A DNA stretch of 7,651 nt from an uncultured Actinomyces sp. (GCA_915069725.1 CAJZFF010000074.1:1-7651), one strand, 5' to 3'; positions 1 through 6,644 are shown, counted from the stretch's first letter. Notes: generated from the sequence alone by a model not told the origin. Translations and numbers: made by a program.

Positions 1-81
1 CCCCCGCCGGAGATCGCCGAGGACGAGATCCTGCGGCGTGGACACCTGCGGGTCCTGCGCGGACAGAAGGACGACGTATGA
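1..81 (+). CDS. 3' end of an upstream gene (partial, cut by left edge); possibly DUF3499-like
   Basis: An open frame enters from the left edge and gives 26 residues before a TGA at 79-81. The visible tail starts PPPEIAEDEIL and contains RRGHLRVLRG, a charged C-terminus with no membrane segment or catalytic motif. The stop overlaps the ATG of the next gene as ATGA, and the Shine-Dalgarno of that gene lies inside this tail, so the two are probably co-transcribed and translationally coupled. From memory, a short basic 'RRGHLRV' ending fits the DUF3499 proteins found near manB/Trm112 genes in actinobacteria, but 26 residues are too few to assign a family. The reading frame and the stop are solid; the identity is a guess. 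Confidence 0.55.
   Translation, partial: PPPEIAEDEILRRGHLRVLRGQKDDV
67..71 (+). promoter_or_regulatory. Shine-Dalgarno of the Trm112-family gene
   Basis: AAGGA lies 6 bases before the ATG at 78, inside the last codons of the upstream gene. It supports this start and translational coupling through the ATGA overlap. Confidence 0.6.
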
Positions 82-317
82 GCCTGCCGGACAACGCATC
101 CGTGCCCGAGCCGCGTCTCCTCCCCTCCGGGCTGAGGGCCGTCCTGCGCTGCCCGCTGAGTGGGGACGAGCTCGTTGACGGCATCGACGACGCCGGTCAC
201 CCGACACTCGTCTCTCAGAACGCGGGCCTGGCCTACCCGGTGCGCGACGGCGTGCCGATCCTCCTGGTCCACGAGGCACGACGCGTGTGCGCTCCCGACC
301 CTGACCCGCTGGGATGA
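78..317 (+). CDS. Trm112-family protein (UPF0434-like), zinc cysteines lost
   Basis: A 79-residue protein of the short bacterial Trm112/UPF0434 type. Its hallmarks are LRCPLSGDEL at 23-32 and the conserved GLAYPVRDGVPILL block at 50-63, followed by HEARR. Eukaryotic and archaeal Trm112 is a small activator of methyltransferases; bacterial members are poorly characterised and often sit beside manB/manA-type sugar phosphate genes. Family members usually carry CPxC and a second Cys pair that bind zinc. Here only C25 of the first pair remains (CPLS), the second pair is replaced in SQNAG at 46-50, and the only other Cys is C71 in the tail. Zinc binding is therefore unlikely. The start is fixed by AAGGA 6 bases upstream and by the ATGA overlap. 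The gene converges with the RDD gene across a 55-base gap that has no clear terminator. Confidence 0.85.
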   Translation: MSLPDNASVPEPRLLPSGLRAVLRCPLSGDELVDGIDDAGHPTLVSQNAGLAYPVRDGVPILLVHEARRVCAPDPDPLG

Positions 318-372
318 GGCGGCGCGCCCCGTTCCAACCCGGATGATCCGTCCCAGGTGTGAGGAGGGGGCT

Positions 373-1254
373 TCAGCGCCGTCGGGCCTCCGGGCCCACC
401 TCGTAGGGAGGACGAGCCATGTCTCGGAGCACGTCCTCCTCCAGCCGGCGGTCGCGGCTCTCCAGCACCAGCTCACGGTTGCGCCGCTCGGTGAGAACCG
501 CGGCAAGGAACCGTTCGGGGTGCGTGCCGGCGGGAGGCGGGGGAGAGACGTATCCCTGGACCTGAGAGGCCAGTTCGAGTCCCAGCTGGTGGCGGGAGGA
601 GGGCACGAGGGAGGAGGCGCGCTGCAGGAAGGTGCGCGCCGTCAGGCTCAGGTTCCCGGGCAGGGCGCGCAGGTCCGTGCCCGCCGCCCACTGGGCCAGC
701 TCGGGGGGCATCAGCAGCGGTGGCGCCGCGAGGGAGCGGTGATGCTCTCGAACCACGTAGGTGCCGGCCAGCATGTCCCCGAACCGCTTCCCCCGCTTGG
801 AGACGATGCTGGCGCACAGGGCAGGCACGGCCCAGGTGCCCCAGATCTCGACGACGGCCAGCAGCGTGCGCACCAGGCAGTGGCGCAGCCTGACGGTACC
901 GCCGTCGTCGCGCACCACCCGTGCCCCGGTCACCATGCGGCCCAGGCTCCGGCCCCCGCTGAGAAGCTCGACGAGCAGGGGGATGACGACCAACCAGGCG
1001 AGGATGACCAGGGACAGCATCGCCCGGGTCAACGCGAGATTCTCTCGGAACTCCGAGCCGGAGGAGATGGCCAGCACCATCACCACGACCACGGACAGTC
1101 CTGCCCCCAGGGTGTAGACGGCGTAGTCGATGAGCCCCGAAGCGATGCGGTTGGCGACCGTTGCCGGGGTGATCTCCAGGGCGACCGCCTCCCCGGTGAT
1201 GAGCAGCTCGGGCTCGATCATCCGCTCGGAGGATGTGGGGGATGCGGCCGTCAT
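373..1254 (-). CDS. RDD-family membrane protein with long cytoplasmic C-terminal tail
   Basis: A 293-residue protein. The RDD domain covers about residues 20-170: GEAVALEI at 21-28, then the Arg/Asp signature R36 and D43 (ASGLIDY), a first hydrophobic segment at about 44-63 and a second at about 78-98. GRSLGRMVTGARVVRDDGGT follows at 101-120, then a third hydrophobic stretch at about 129-150 and KRFGDMLAGTYVVRE at 156-170. Residues 171-293 form a soluble, Pro- and Arg-rich tail (PPELAQW, RERF-like and RPPYEVG segments), probably cytoplasmic. RDD proteins are small membrane proteins of mostly unknown role; some have been linked to ion transport. The start ATG has AAGGAG 6 bases upstream, which favours it over the internal Met12. 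The gene diverges from the SpoIIM-like gene with only 14 bases between start codons, and the pairing matches the actinobacterial moxR locus. Family call is firm; function unknown. Confidence 0.9.
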   Translation of the reverse strand: MTAASPTSSERMIEPELLITGEAVALEITPATVANRIASGLIDYAVYTLGAGLSVVVVMVLAISSGSEFRENLALTRAMLSLVILAWLVVIPLLVELLSGGRSLGRMVTGARVVRDDGGTVRLRHCLVRTLLAVVEIWGTWAVPALCASIVSKRGKRFGDMLAGTYVVREHHRSLAAPPLLMPPELAQWAAGTDLRALPGNLSLTARTFLQRASSLVPSSRHQLGLELASQVQGYVSPPPPAGTHPERFLAAVLTERRNRELVLESRDRRLEEDVLRDMARPPYEVGPEARRR

Positions 1255-1260
1255 GACAGA

Positions 1261-1266
1261 CTCCTT
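1261..1266 (-). promoter_or_regulatory. Shine-Dalgarno of the RDD gene, inside the 14-base divergent gap
   Basis: On the minus strand AAGGAG is followed by 6 bases and then the ATG at 1254. It takes up nearly half of the gap between the two divergent start codons, so the promoter of each gene must lie within the coding sequence of the other. Confidence 0.65.
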
Positions 1267-1268
1267 GC

Positions 1269-2264
1269 GTGGATCTTGATGCCTTCTCCGCGGCGCACCG
1301 CGATCAGTGGGAACGTCTCGATGTGCTCGTGGGGCGTGGCCACCTCAGCGGGGCTGAGACCGATGAGCTCGTGGCTCTCTACCGCACCTGCGCCCGTCAT
1401 CTGTCGCGGGTGCGCTCGGCCGCGCCTGATCCGCAGCTCATCGCCGAGCTGTCCTCCCGAGTGGCCACGGCTCGTGGCCGTCTGACCGGAACGCGGGAGG
1501 TGAGGAGCCACTCGGTGCGCCGCTTCATTCTCCAGTCCGTGCCCGCGGCCCTCTACCGCATCCGGTGGTGGACCTGCGGGGTCATGGTTGCCGAGATCGC
1601 CCTGGCGCTGGTGGTGGGGGCGTGGACCCTGCGCAGTCCGGAGGCCATGGCTGCTCTGGGCAGCCCCGAGAAGCTGGACAGCTACGCCCATGAGGCCTTC
1701 GAGTCCTACTACTCCACGTACTCCGCCCCCGACTTCGCCGCTGCGGTGTGGACGAATAACGCCCGTATCGCAGCGATCTGCGTGGCCGGAGGGATCACGG
1801 GGTTCCTGCCGCTCTACATGCTGTACCAGAACGCCGTCAGCGTGGGACAGTCCGGGGCGATCCTGGCCGACCACGACATGCTCGGCGTGTTCCTCTCGCT
1901 CATCTCGCCGCACGGCCTGCTGGAGCTGACCTGCATCTTCATCGCCGGCGCGGCCGGACTCAAGCTCTTCTGGACCATGCTGGTCCCCGGCCCCCGCAGA
2001 CGCGCCGCCGCGCTGGCCGCAGAGGGACGCGCCCTCATCACGGTGGCCGTGGGCCTGACCGCCGCCCTGGCCGTCGCCGGACTCATTGAGGCCTTCGTGA
2101 CTCCGGCCCCCATCCCCTGGTTGGTCAAGATCGCCATCGGAGCCGGTGCGCTGGCACTGCTGTGGGCCTACACCCTCATCCTGGGCCGCTCCGCCGTCGC
2201 CGCAGGATCCACGGGTGACCTCGAGGAGGATGAGGCCGGCTACGTCCAGCCCGAGGCCGGCTGA
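1269..2264 (+). CDS. SpoIIM-like (stage II sporulation protein M family, COG1300) integral membrane protein
   Basis: A 331-residue protein of the SpoIIM-like family, starting at GTG. The conserved actinobacterial N-terminus MDLDAF...W...L (1-20) supports this GTG; an in-frame TGA at 1254-1256 rules out a longer form. The cytoplasmic N-terminal helical part (1-98) is followed by hydrophobic segments at about 102-121, 166-190, 204-235, 256-276 and 283-306. The family signature PHGLLEL at 214-220, with E219, sits within the third region. Bacillus SpoIIM takes part in peptidoglycan remodelling during engulfment with SpoIID and SpoIIP. Here there are no sporulation genes, and members near MoxR/DUF58 are thought to serve an envelope function unrelated to sporulation. 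The gene runs opposite to both neighbours. No good Shine-Dalgarno precedes the GTG, so leaderless translation is possible. A 10-base direct repeat (GAGGCCGGCT) encodes the two EAG motifs at the acidic C-terminus. Confidence 0.9.
   Translation: MDLDAFSAAHRDQWERLDVLVGRGHLSGAETDELVALYRTCARHLSRVRSAAPDPQLIAELSSRVATARGRLTGTREVRSHSVRRFILQSVPAALYRIRWWTCGVMVAEIALALVVGAWTLRSPEAMAALGSPEKLDSYAHEAFESYYSTYSAPDFAAAVWTNNARIAAICVAGGITGFLPLYMLYQNAVSVGQSGAILADHDMLGVFLSLISPHGLLELTCIFIAGAAGLKLFWTMLVPGPRRRAAALAAEGRALITVAVGLTAALAVAGLIEAFVTPAPIPWLVKIAIGAGALALLWAYTLILGRSAVAAGSTGDLEEDEAGYVQPEAG
2232..2262 (+). repeat. Short direct repeat at the 3' end of the SpoIIM-like gene
   Basis: GAGGCCGGCT occurs at 2232-2241 and again at 2253-2262, separated by 11 bases. 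It encodes Glu-Ala-Gly twice near the C-terminus, the second copy running into the stop codon. It may be a small duplication of coding sequence or chance in GC-rich DNA. Confidence 0.45.
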
Positions 2265-2287
2265 ACCGGGCGTCGTCGCAGTGCGCC

Positions 2288-3580
2288 TCATAGACGCCCC
2301 GCCGCCTTGAGGGCCAGGTAGCAGTCGGCCAGCGCTGGGGCGAGTCCCTGGTCGGGTGCCTCCACGACCTCCACCCCGCCGTGGCTCAGGCGGCGGCGCA
2401 CGGCGTGCATCTCCACCAGGTCCTTCTCCGCGGAGGCGGCCACGTACACGGAGTTGGTGTCGTCACGCGTCGATCTGAGCTCCTCCAGCTCGGGGTCCAG
2501 GGCCGAGGCGAGAACAATCGTGTGCTCCCGGGCCAGAGCCGCCAGCGTCCGAATCATCGTCGCGTCCCCGGCGCTGCCGTCCAGGGCGGAGATGACCACC
2601 ACCAGTGCGCGCTGCGAGAGCGTGGTGCGCACCAGAGAGGCCACGAGGGTCCAGTCGAGCTCGGTCAGGCGCGGCTCCACGTCGGTCAGGTGCTCGGCCA
2701 GCTCGGTCATGAGCACCGGTCCGGCGCTGCCCCGCACCTGTGCGCGCACGGCGTCGTCCATGGCCAGGACGTCGACCCGGTCACCGGCGCGGGAGGCCAG
2801 GGCCGCCAGCAGCAGGGTGGCCTCGATCTGGGCGTCGAGCCTGGGGGCGTCCCCCAGTCGGGCGGCGGACAGGCGACCCGAGTCGATGATGATGAGAACC
2901 CTCCGATCGCGCTCCGGGCGCCAGGTGCGCACCAGCACCTCGCCCCGGCGGGCGGTGGATCGCCAGTCGATGGAGCGTACGTCGTCTCCGACCACGTACT
3001 CGCGCAAAGAGTCGAACTCGGTCCCCTCCCCGCGCACCATGACGGCGCTGCGTCCGTCCATCTCCCGCAGCCGGGCCAGGCGCGAGTGCAGGTGGTGGCG
3101 TGAGCGGAAGGCCGGCAGGACCCGGACGGAGGCCGGAACGCTCAATGACGCCTGGCGCCCTGCGATGCCCAGAGGCCCCATCACCCTGATGGTCAGCGGT
3201 CCCGCCTCACGATCCCCCCGGCGTCGGGGCGTGAGTACCGTGGAATGGCGACGGCGCTGGGCAGGCGGGAGCGTCATCGTCCCGCGCTCGTGGGTCGCCC
3301 CGGCGCTGGGGGGCCAGGCGTCGCGTAGCAGGACGCGGGCCGTGCGCCGACCGGTGTTGGTGAGCGTCAGCGTCGCAGTGATCGACTCGCCCAGCCGCAC
3401 GCCGTGGCTCACGGAGCGCGAGGCCCGCAGTACTGCGGGTGAGGGGGCACTCACCACGTCGATCACGACGAGGACCATGACCACTCCGGCCCAGGCCAGC
3501 ACGGTGGCCGGGCGCGGCGCGATGAGGACCAGGGCGATCCCCGCAAGCATCGCCCATACGGCGCGCATCGTCAGGAACAT
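2288..3580 (-). CDS. DUF58 domain protein (vWA-like, membrane anchored), MoxR partner
   Basis: A 430-residue protein. Two N-terminal membrane segments (about 7-22 and 26-44) are followed by a beta-rich region (about 60-155, including LTNTGRRTARVLL), and then the DUF58 signature at 183-218: GEGTEF, LREY, GDD and IDWRSTARRGE, ending in VRTW. The C-terminal half resembles a von Willebrand A fold, with RVLIIIDSGR at 227-236 where a MIDAS DxSxS would be expected. Here the loop reads D233-S-G-R-L, which lacks the metal-binding serines in the usual spacing. DUF58 proteins are almost always encoded next to MoxR ATPases and are believed to be their partners or substrates. The ATG has AGGAG 4 bases upstream. 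The gene follows moxR after 65 bases in the same direction and converges on the SpoIIM-like gene with a 23-base gap. Family call is very secure; molecular role is inferred. Confidence 0.93.
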   Translation of the reverse strand: MFLTMRAVWAMLAGIALVLIAPRPATVLAWAGVVMVLVVIDVVSAPSPAVLRASRSVSHGVRLGESITATLTLTNTGRRTARVLLRDAWPPSAGATHERGTMTLPPAQRRRHSTVLTPRRRGDREAGPLTIRVMGPLGIAGRQASLSVPASVRVLPAFRSRHHLHSRLARLREMDGRSAVMVRGEGTEFDSLREYVVGDDVRSIDWRSTARRGEVLVRTWRPERDRRVLIIIDSGRLSAARLGDAPRLDAQIEATLLLAALASRAGDRVDVLAMDDAVRAQVRGSAGPVLMTELAEHLTDVEPRLTELDWTLVASLVRTTLSQRALVVVISALDGSAGDATMIRTLAALAREHTIVLASALDPELEELRSTRDDTNSVYVAASAEKDLVEMHAVRRRLSHGGVEVVEAPDQGLAPALADCYLALKAAGRL

Positions 3581-3584
3581 GCCA

Positions 3585-3589
3585 CTCCT
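3585..3589 (-). promoter_or_regulatory. Shine-Dalgarno of the DUF58 gene
   Basis: On the minus strand AGGAG stands 4 bases before the ATG at 3580. It favours this start over the internal Met5 and shows that the gene can be translated independently of moxR. Confidence 0.6.
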
Positions 3590-3645
3590 GTTGTGAGTCG
3601 GTCAGCTGATCGGTTCTGTGTTCGTGGTCTTCGGCGGCCGATGCC

Positions 3646-4749
3646 TCAGCGCGGGACCGGAACGGTTCGCAGCACGGCCTCGATGACGGACTGAGGGGTG
3701 ATGCCCTCCATCTCGGCCTCGGCGTGCAGCTTGATGCGATGTCGCAGAGCCGGCAGCGCCAGTGCCTTGATGTCGTCGGGAGTGACGAAGGACCGGCCGG
3801 CGAGCCAGGCCCAGGCGCGTGATGCGGCCAGGAGCGCTGTGGCCCCACGCGGCGAGACCCCCAGGGCCACCGAGGGCATGGAGCGGGTGGCGCGCACGAG
3901 ATCCACCGCGTAGGCCAGCACCTCCGGCGTGACTCCGACCGTGCTCGCCTGGGCCCGGGCCTGAGCCAGCTCCTGGGCCCCGGCGACGGCCCGCAGCCCC
4001 GCCGAGAGCAGGTCGCGCGGATCGAATCCTGAGGTGTGGCGGGAGAGCACCTCGATCTCCTGGGCCCGTTCGGGCAGGGGCAGCACCAACTTGAGCAGGA
4101 AACGGTCCAGCTGGGCCTCGGGCAGCGGGTAGGTCCCCTCGTACTCCACCGGGTTCTGGGTGGCGATCACCATGAACGGATCCGGCAGGGCCCGGGGCTC
4201 GCCGTCGATGGAGACCTGGCGCTCCTCCATGGCCTCCAGCAGTGCCGACTGCGTCTTGGGTGGGGTCCGGTTGATCTCGTCGGCCAGCAGGAGGTTGGTG
4301 AAGACGGGGCCGGCCCGGAAGGAGAACTGGGCGCTGCGGGAGTCGTAGATGAGTGAGCCGGTGACGTCACCGGGCATGAGGTCGGGGGTGAACTGAATGC
4401 GTTTGGTCTCCAGATCCAGCGCGGTGGCCAGTGACCGCACCAGGAGGGTCTTGGCCACGCCGGGGACCCCCTCGAGAAGGACGTGCCCGCCGGCCAGCAG
4501 GGCGATGACCAGCCCGGTCACAGCCGCCTCCTGACCGACGACGGCCTTGCCCACCTCGCTGCGCACGGCTACCAGGCGCCTGCGCGGGTCGGAGCCGTCC
4601 TCCCCGTGGGGGGAGGGCGGGGAGACCTGTGGGGCGCTGTGGGTCCCCGATGCGTCCGGGCCCTCGGGGGCCTGAGGGTGGGGGGCGCCGGTATCCGCCT
4701 CGCCTGCGATGCCCGGGGCGCGGGTCGGGTCGGTGCTGTCCGTGCTCAT
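3646..4749 (-). CDS. moxR: MoxR-family AAA+ ATPase
   Basis: A 367-residue MoxR ATPase. Residues 1-55 are a low-complexity Pro/Ser/Gly/Asp-rich extension, probably disordered. The AAA core follows: VGQE at 71-74, Walker A GVPGVAKT at 94-101, the MoxR-typical [13 protein letters not shown] at 119-131, Walker [10 protein letters not shown] at 153-161, sensor 1 ATQNP at 196-200, LPEAQLDRF at 209-217 with a likely arginine finger, and sensor 2 GVSPRG at 297-302 with R301. The lid domain covers about 285-360. All catalytic motifs are intact, so it should hydrolyse ATP. MoxR proteins are thought to act as oligomeric chaperones that assemble or activate partner proteins, often DUF58/vWA proteins, as here. 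The ATG overlaps the DUF4350 stop by 4 bases (ATGA), implying coupled translation; no strong Shine-Dalgarno is visible. It corresponds in position to M. tuberculosis moxR2. Confidence 0.95.
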   Translation of the reverse strand: MSTDSTDPTRAPGIAGEADTGAPHPQAPEGPDASGTHSAPQVSPPSPHGEDGSDPRRRLVAVRSEVGKAVVGQEAAVTGLVIALLAGGHVLLEGVPGVAKTLLVRSLATALDLETKRIQFTPDLMPGDVTGSLIYDSRSAQFSFRAGPVFTNLLLADEINRTPPKTQSALLEAMEERQVSIDGEPRALPDPFMVIATQNPVEYEGTYPLPEAQLDRFLLKLVLPLPERAQEIEVLSRHTSGFDPRDLLSAGLRAVAGAQELAQARAQASTVGVTPEVLAYAVDLVRATRSMPSVALGVSPRGATALLAASRAWAWLAGRSFVTPDDIKALALPALRHRIKLHAEAEMEGITPQSVIEAVLRTVPVPR

Positions 4750-5957
4750 GTGGAGTGAACCTCGCTCTCGAGTTGGTCGAGCTGAACTGCCAGGGTGGCC
4801 AGGGCGTTGTCGCTGGTGGGCGGCGGGCCGTAAAGAAGAGAGTCCACCGTGGCCGGGGCGATGCCCGAGGCCAGGGAGACGGCGGCGATGACGTCACGGC
4901 GCGAGGTCCCGGGCGGCAGGCCCAGAGTGGCGCCCAGACGCAGCGCGGCGCCCGAGCGCAGGGCCTGGGCCGCACGGGGCCGGTCCGAGCCCTGACGGTA
5001 GAGACGCCCGCGGGCCACCGTGGTCTCGATGGAGCGCACGACGACGGGCAGGTCCTCGCTCACGATGCTGCCGAAGCGACGCCCCTGGACGATCGCCAGC
5101 ACGCCGGCGATGACGAGGAGCTGGAAGATGAGGACCGGAAGCCAGGGGGGAGTGGAGGAGGAGTTCCACACGGAGGGCGCCTCCATGTGCTCTCCGTCCA
5201 ACCACAGCACGCGGCTGTGGTGGCCCAGTGCGCGTACTCCCAAGGCTGCGTGCCCCTCCTGGGCCAGGTGCGCGTTGGTCACCGGCGCGGGATCGGGCAG
5301 GACCCGCAGCGTGGCACCGCTGGGCAGGGAGTCGGTGGCATAGGCGTAACGGTCCTCGCCCACCGGGAAGCAGCCGACGGCGTCGCCATCGCCCTGCAGG
5401 GACACCGAGGCGCGCGTACCGGCCAGGCTCCGGGCGGCGTGGGCATCGGCGTCGTCGCACTGCGGCGCCAGGGTGGAGGAGGTCGATGCCGCGGTGCCCT
5501 TGGCGGTCATATCCGTCAGTCCCGCCAAGGCGTTGCCGCCCCCCTTGGCACCGATGACGACGACGTCTCCCCCCGCCTGGGCCAGGGCCCGCCTGTCCTG
5601 GTCGCTGAGCTGGTCGGCGTTGACCACGGCGATGGTCGCGCCCTGGCGGCCGGCGTCCACGGCCTCTGAGAGACTGCCGGCCTTGCTCACGGAGATCCCC
5701 TCGTGGCGCAGCAGCTCGGCCAGCGCCATGGTTCCCCAGTCCTTGGGGTTGTCGATGGCCAGCGGCGTCGTGGAGGTGATGGTCCGAGCCCACACGGTCA
5801 CCAGGACGGGGATGAGCATGAGGGCCACCGCGATGACCCCCGGGCGCCACCGGCGCCAGCGCCGGGACCAGCGCGGACCCGTCACCTGGGATTGGGAGGC
5901 CTCGAGAGGGGCGGCCGGGGGAGCCGGGGGCTGCGACGTCGTCGTGGGAGTGCTCAT
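4746..5957 (-). CDS. DUF4350 domain membrane protein
   Basis: A 403-residue protein. A Pro/Thr-rich cytoplasmic head (1-28) and a very basic stretch (WSRRWRRWRPG at 30-40) precede a membrane segment at about 40-57. The DUF4350 domain follows on the outer side (about 65-265): NPKDWGTMALAELLRHEGI at 70-88, then the Rossmann-like strands ATIAVVNADQL at 107-117 and GDVVVIG at 130-136. A second membrane segment lies at about 272-291, and a cytoplasmic helical tail (about 300-403) contains LPVVVRSIETT and RGRLYRQ. The positive-inside rule fits this topology. The extracellular part has exactly two cysteines, C167 and C196, which could pair. The gene overlaps both neighbours by 4 bases (ATGA with DUF4129 upstream and with moxR downstream), so it is part of a tightly coupled trio. 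DUF4350 has no established activity; the genomic pairing suggests a role with MoxR/DUF58 in the envelope. Confidence 0.88.
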   Translation of the reverse strand: MSTPTTTSQPPAPPAAPLEASQSQVTGPRWSRRWRRWRPGVIAVALMLIPVLVTVWARTITSTTPLAIDNPKDWGTMALAELLRHEGISVSKAGSLSEAVDAGRQGATIAVVNADQLSDQDRRALAQAGGDVVVIGAKGGGNALAGLTDMTAKGTAASTSSTLAPQCDDADAHAARSLAGTRASVSLQGDGDAVGCFPVGEDRYAYATDSLPSGATLRVLPDPAPVTNAHLAQEGHAALGVRALGHHSRVLWLDGEHMEAPSVWNSSSTPPWLPVLIFQLLVIAGVLAIVQGRRFGSIVSEDLPVVVRSIETTVARGRLYRQGSDRPRAAQALRSGAALRLGATLGLPPGTSRRDVIAAVSLASGIAPATVDSLLYGPPPTSDNALATLAVQLDQLESEVHST

Positions 5958-6637
5958 GCCGGAGTCCCCGGGGCCTGGGCGGAGGCGCCGACGAGGGCGC
6001 GTCCGCTGGGGAGGCGGACCGTGGTCATCTGATCGGCGAGCTCGCGCATCTGCTGGTCCTGGGCGCTGGTGGAGACCACTCGACCGTAGAGGACGGCGTC
6101 GAACAGGTGGGCGGCCTCGTACAACGGGGCCACAACCCGGTGCTCGCCGAGGGCCTGGTGGGTGAGAGTGGCCGCCTCCAGGGCCGTCATGCCCGGGTAC
6201 TCGTCAATGATCCCGCGCTCATCGAGGGAGCGGATGATGGCGCGGAAGCGTTCGACGACGGCGGTGGTGAAGTCGGCCTGCGCGGCCGCCGTGTCCGCGG
6301 CTCGGGTCAGGGTGTCGGCATCGCGGTCGTCGGTGAATACCGACAGCGAGGGCGGCGTCGCCACCCGGCGGGCCGAGGACAGCCTGGTCAGCAGGAGGAT
6401 CAGCAGCGCGATACCGGCGGCAACGACGAGGACCACGATGAGTGTGGACACCCAGGGGGGAACCCCGGGGACCATGCTGTCGACGTCGAAGAGCCCCTTG
6501 AGCCAGCTCCAGAGTCGGTCCCACAGATCGTGATGGTCGTGGTAGATCGGACGGGAGAGCTCCCTGCCCGCGGCACGCCGGGCCTCGTCGGCGTCAGGGG
6601 TCGCCGGGGCCTGCGCGCTGATCGTCCTGAGAGTCAC
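5954..6637 (-). CDS. DUF4129 domain membrane protein
   Basis: A 227-residue protein with a GTG start. Residues 1-55 are an extracytoplasmic or peripheral part rich in charged and Trp residues (RELSRPIYHDHHDLWDRLW at 25-43), with one membrane segment at about 63-84. The cytoplasmic C-terminal DUF4129 region follows: ADFTTAVVERFRAIIR at 121-136, YPGMTALEAA at 147-156 and LFDAVLYGR at 178-186. DUF4129 is often found at the C-terminus of transglutaminase-like proteins beside MoxR and DUF58; here it stands alone with no transglutaminase domain. No enzymatic motif is visible. The start lies 7 bases after the stop of the upstream membrane protein, and the 3' end overlaps the DUF4350 start by ATGA. 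No strong Shine-Dalgarno precedes the GTG, suggesting dependence on translation of the upstream gene. Family call is good; function unknown. Confidence 0.87.
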   Translation of the reverse strand: MTLRTISAQAPATPDADEARRAAGRELSRPIYHDHHDLWDRLWSWLKGLFDVDSMVPGVPPWVSTLIVVLVVAAGIALLILLLTRLSSARRVATPPSLSVFTDDRDADTLTRAADTAAAQADFTTAVVERFRAIIRSLDERGIIDEYPGMTALEAATLTHQALGEHRVVAPLYEAAHLFDAVLYGRVVSTSAQDQQMRELADQMTTVRLPSGRALVGASAQAPGTPA

Positions 6638-6644
6638 GGCCGGC

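Noticed and set aside
340..350. CGGATGATCCG inverted repeat between Trm112 and RDD as a bidirectional terminator
   Set aside because: At most 4-5 bp of stem with a tiny loop and no following T-tract on either strand.
384..397. GGGCC-TCCG-GGCCC hairpin at the 3' end of the RDD gene
   Set aside because: Lies in coding sequence, 5 bp stem and no T-run; not enough to call a terminator.
1257..1262. CAGACT as a -10 element for a leaderless SpoIIM-like transcript
   Set aside because: The spacing to the GTG fits, but the first base is off consensus and no matching -35 is visible; too weak to list.
160..1485. Long + strand open frame of 441 codons over Trm112 and the RDD gene
   Set aside because: Antisense to the RDD gene, low-complexity Gly/Gln/His/Arg composition and no recognisable domain; a typical by-product of GC-rich coding sequence.
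1269..2264. Evidence for sporulation from the SpoIIM-like gene
   Set aside because: The family is widespread in non-sporulating actinobacteria and no other sporulation gene is present here.
2249..2271. GCCCG...CGGGC hairpin at the SpoIIM/DUF58 convergent junction as a terminator
   Set aside because: Stem of only 5 bp with a 13-base loop and no T-run on either strand; such short pairings are expected by chance at this GC content.
1251..2291. Minus-strand open frame of 346 codons opposite the SpoIIM-like gene
   Set aside because: Its translation is Gly/His/Asp/Gln-rich with no hydrophobic segments or motifs, while the + strand frame gives a clear SpoIIM-like protein.
2454..3596. Plus-strand open frame of 380 codons opposite DUF58
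   Set aside because: Ser/Arg/Thr-rich mirror of the DUF58 coding sequence, without domains; DUF58 signatures on the minus strand are unambiguous.
4629..5669. Plus-strand open frame of 346 codons opposite DUF4350 and moxR
   Set aside because: Spans two well-supported genes on the other strand and is Gly/Gln/His/Arg-rich with no family resemblance.
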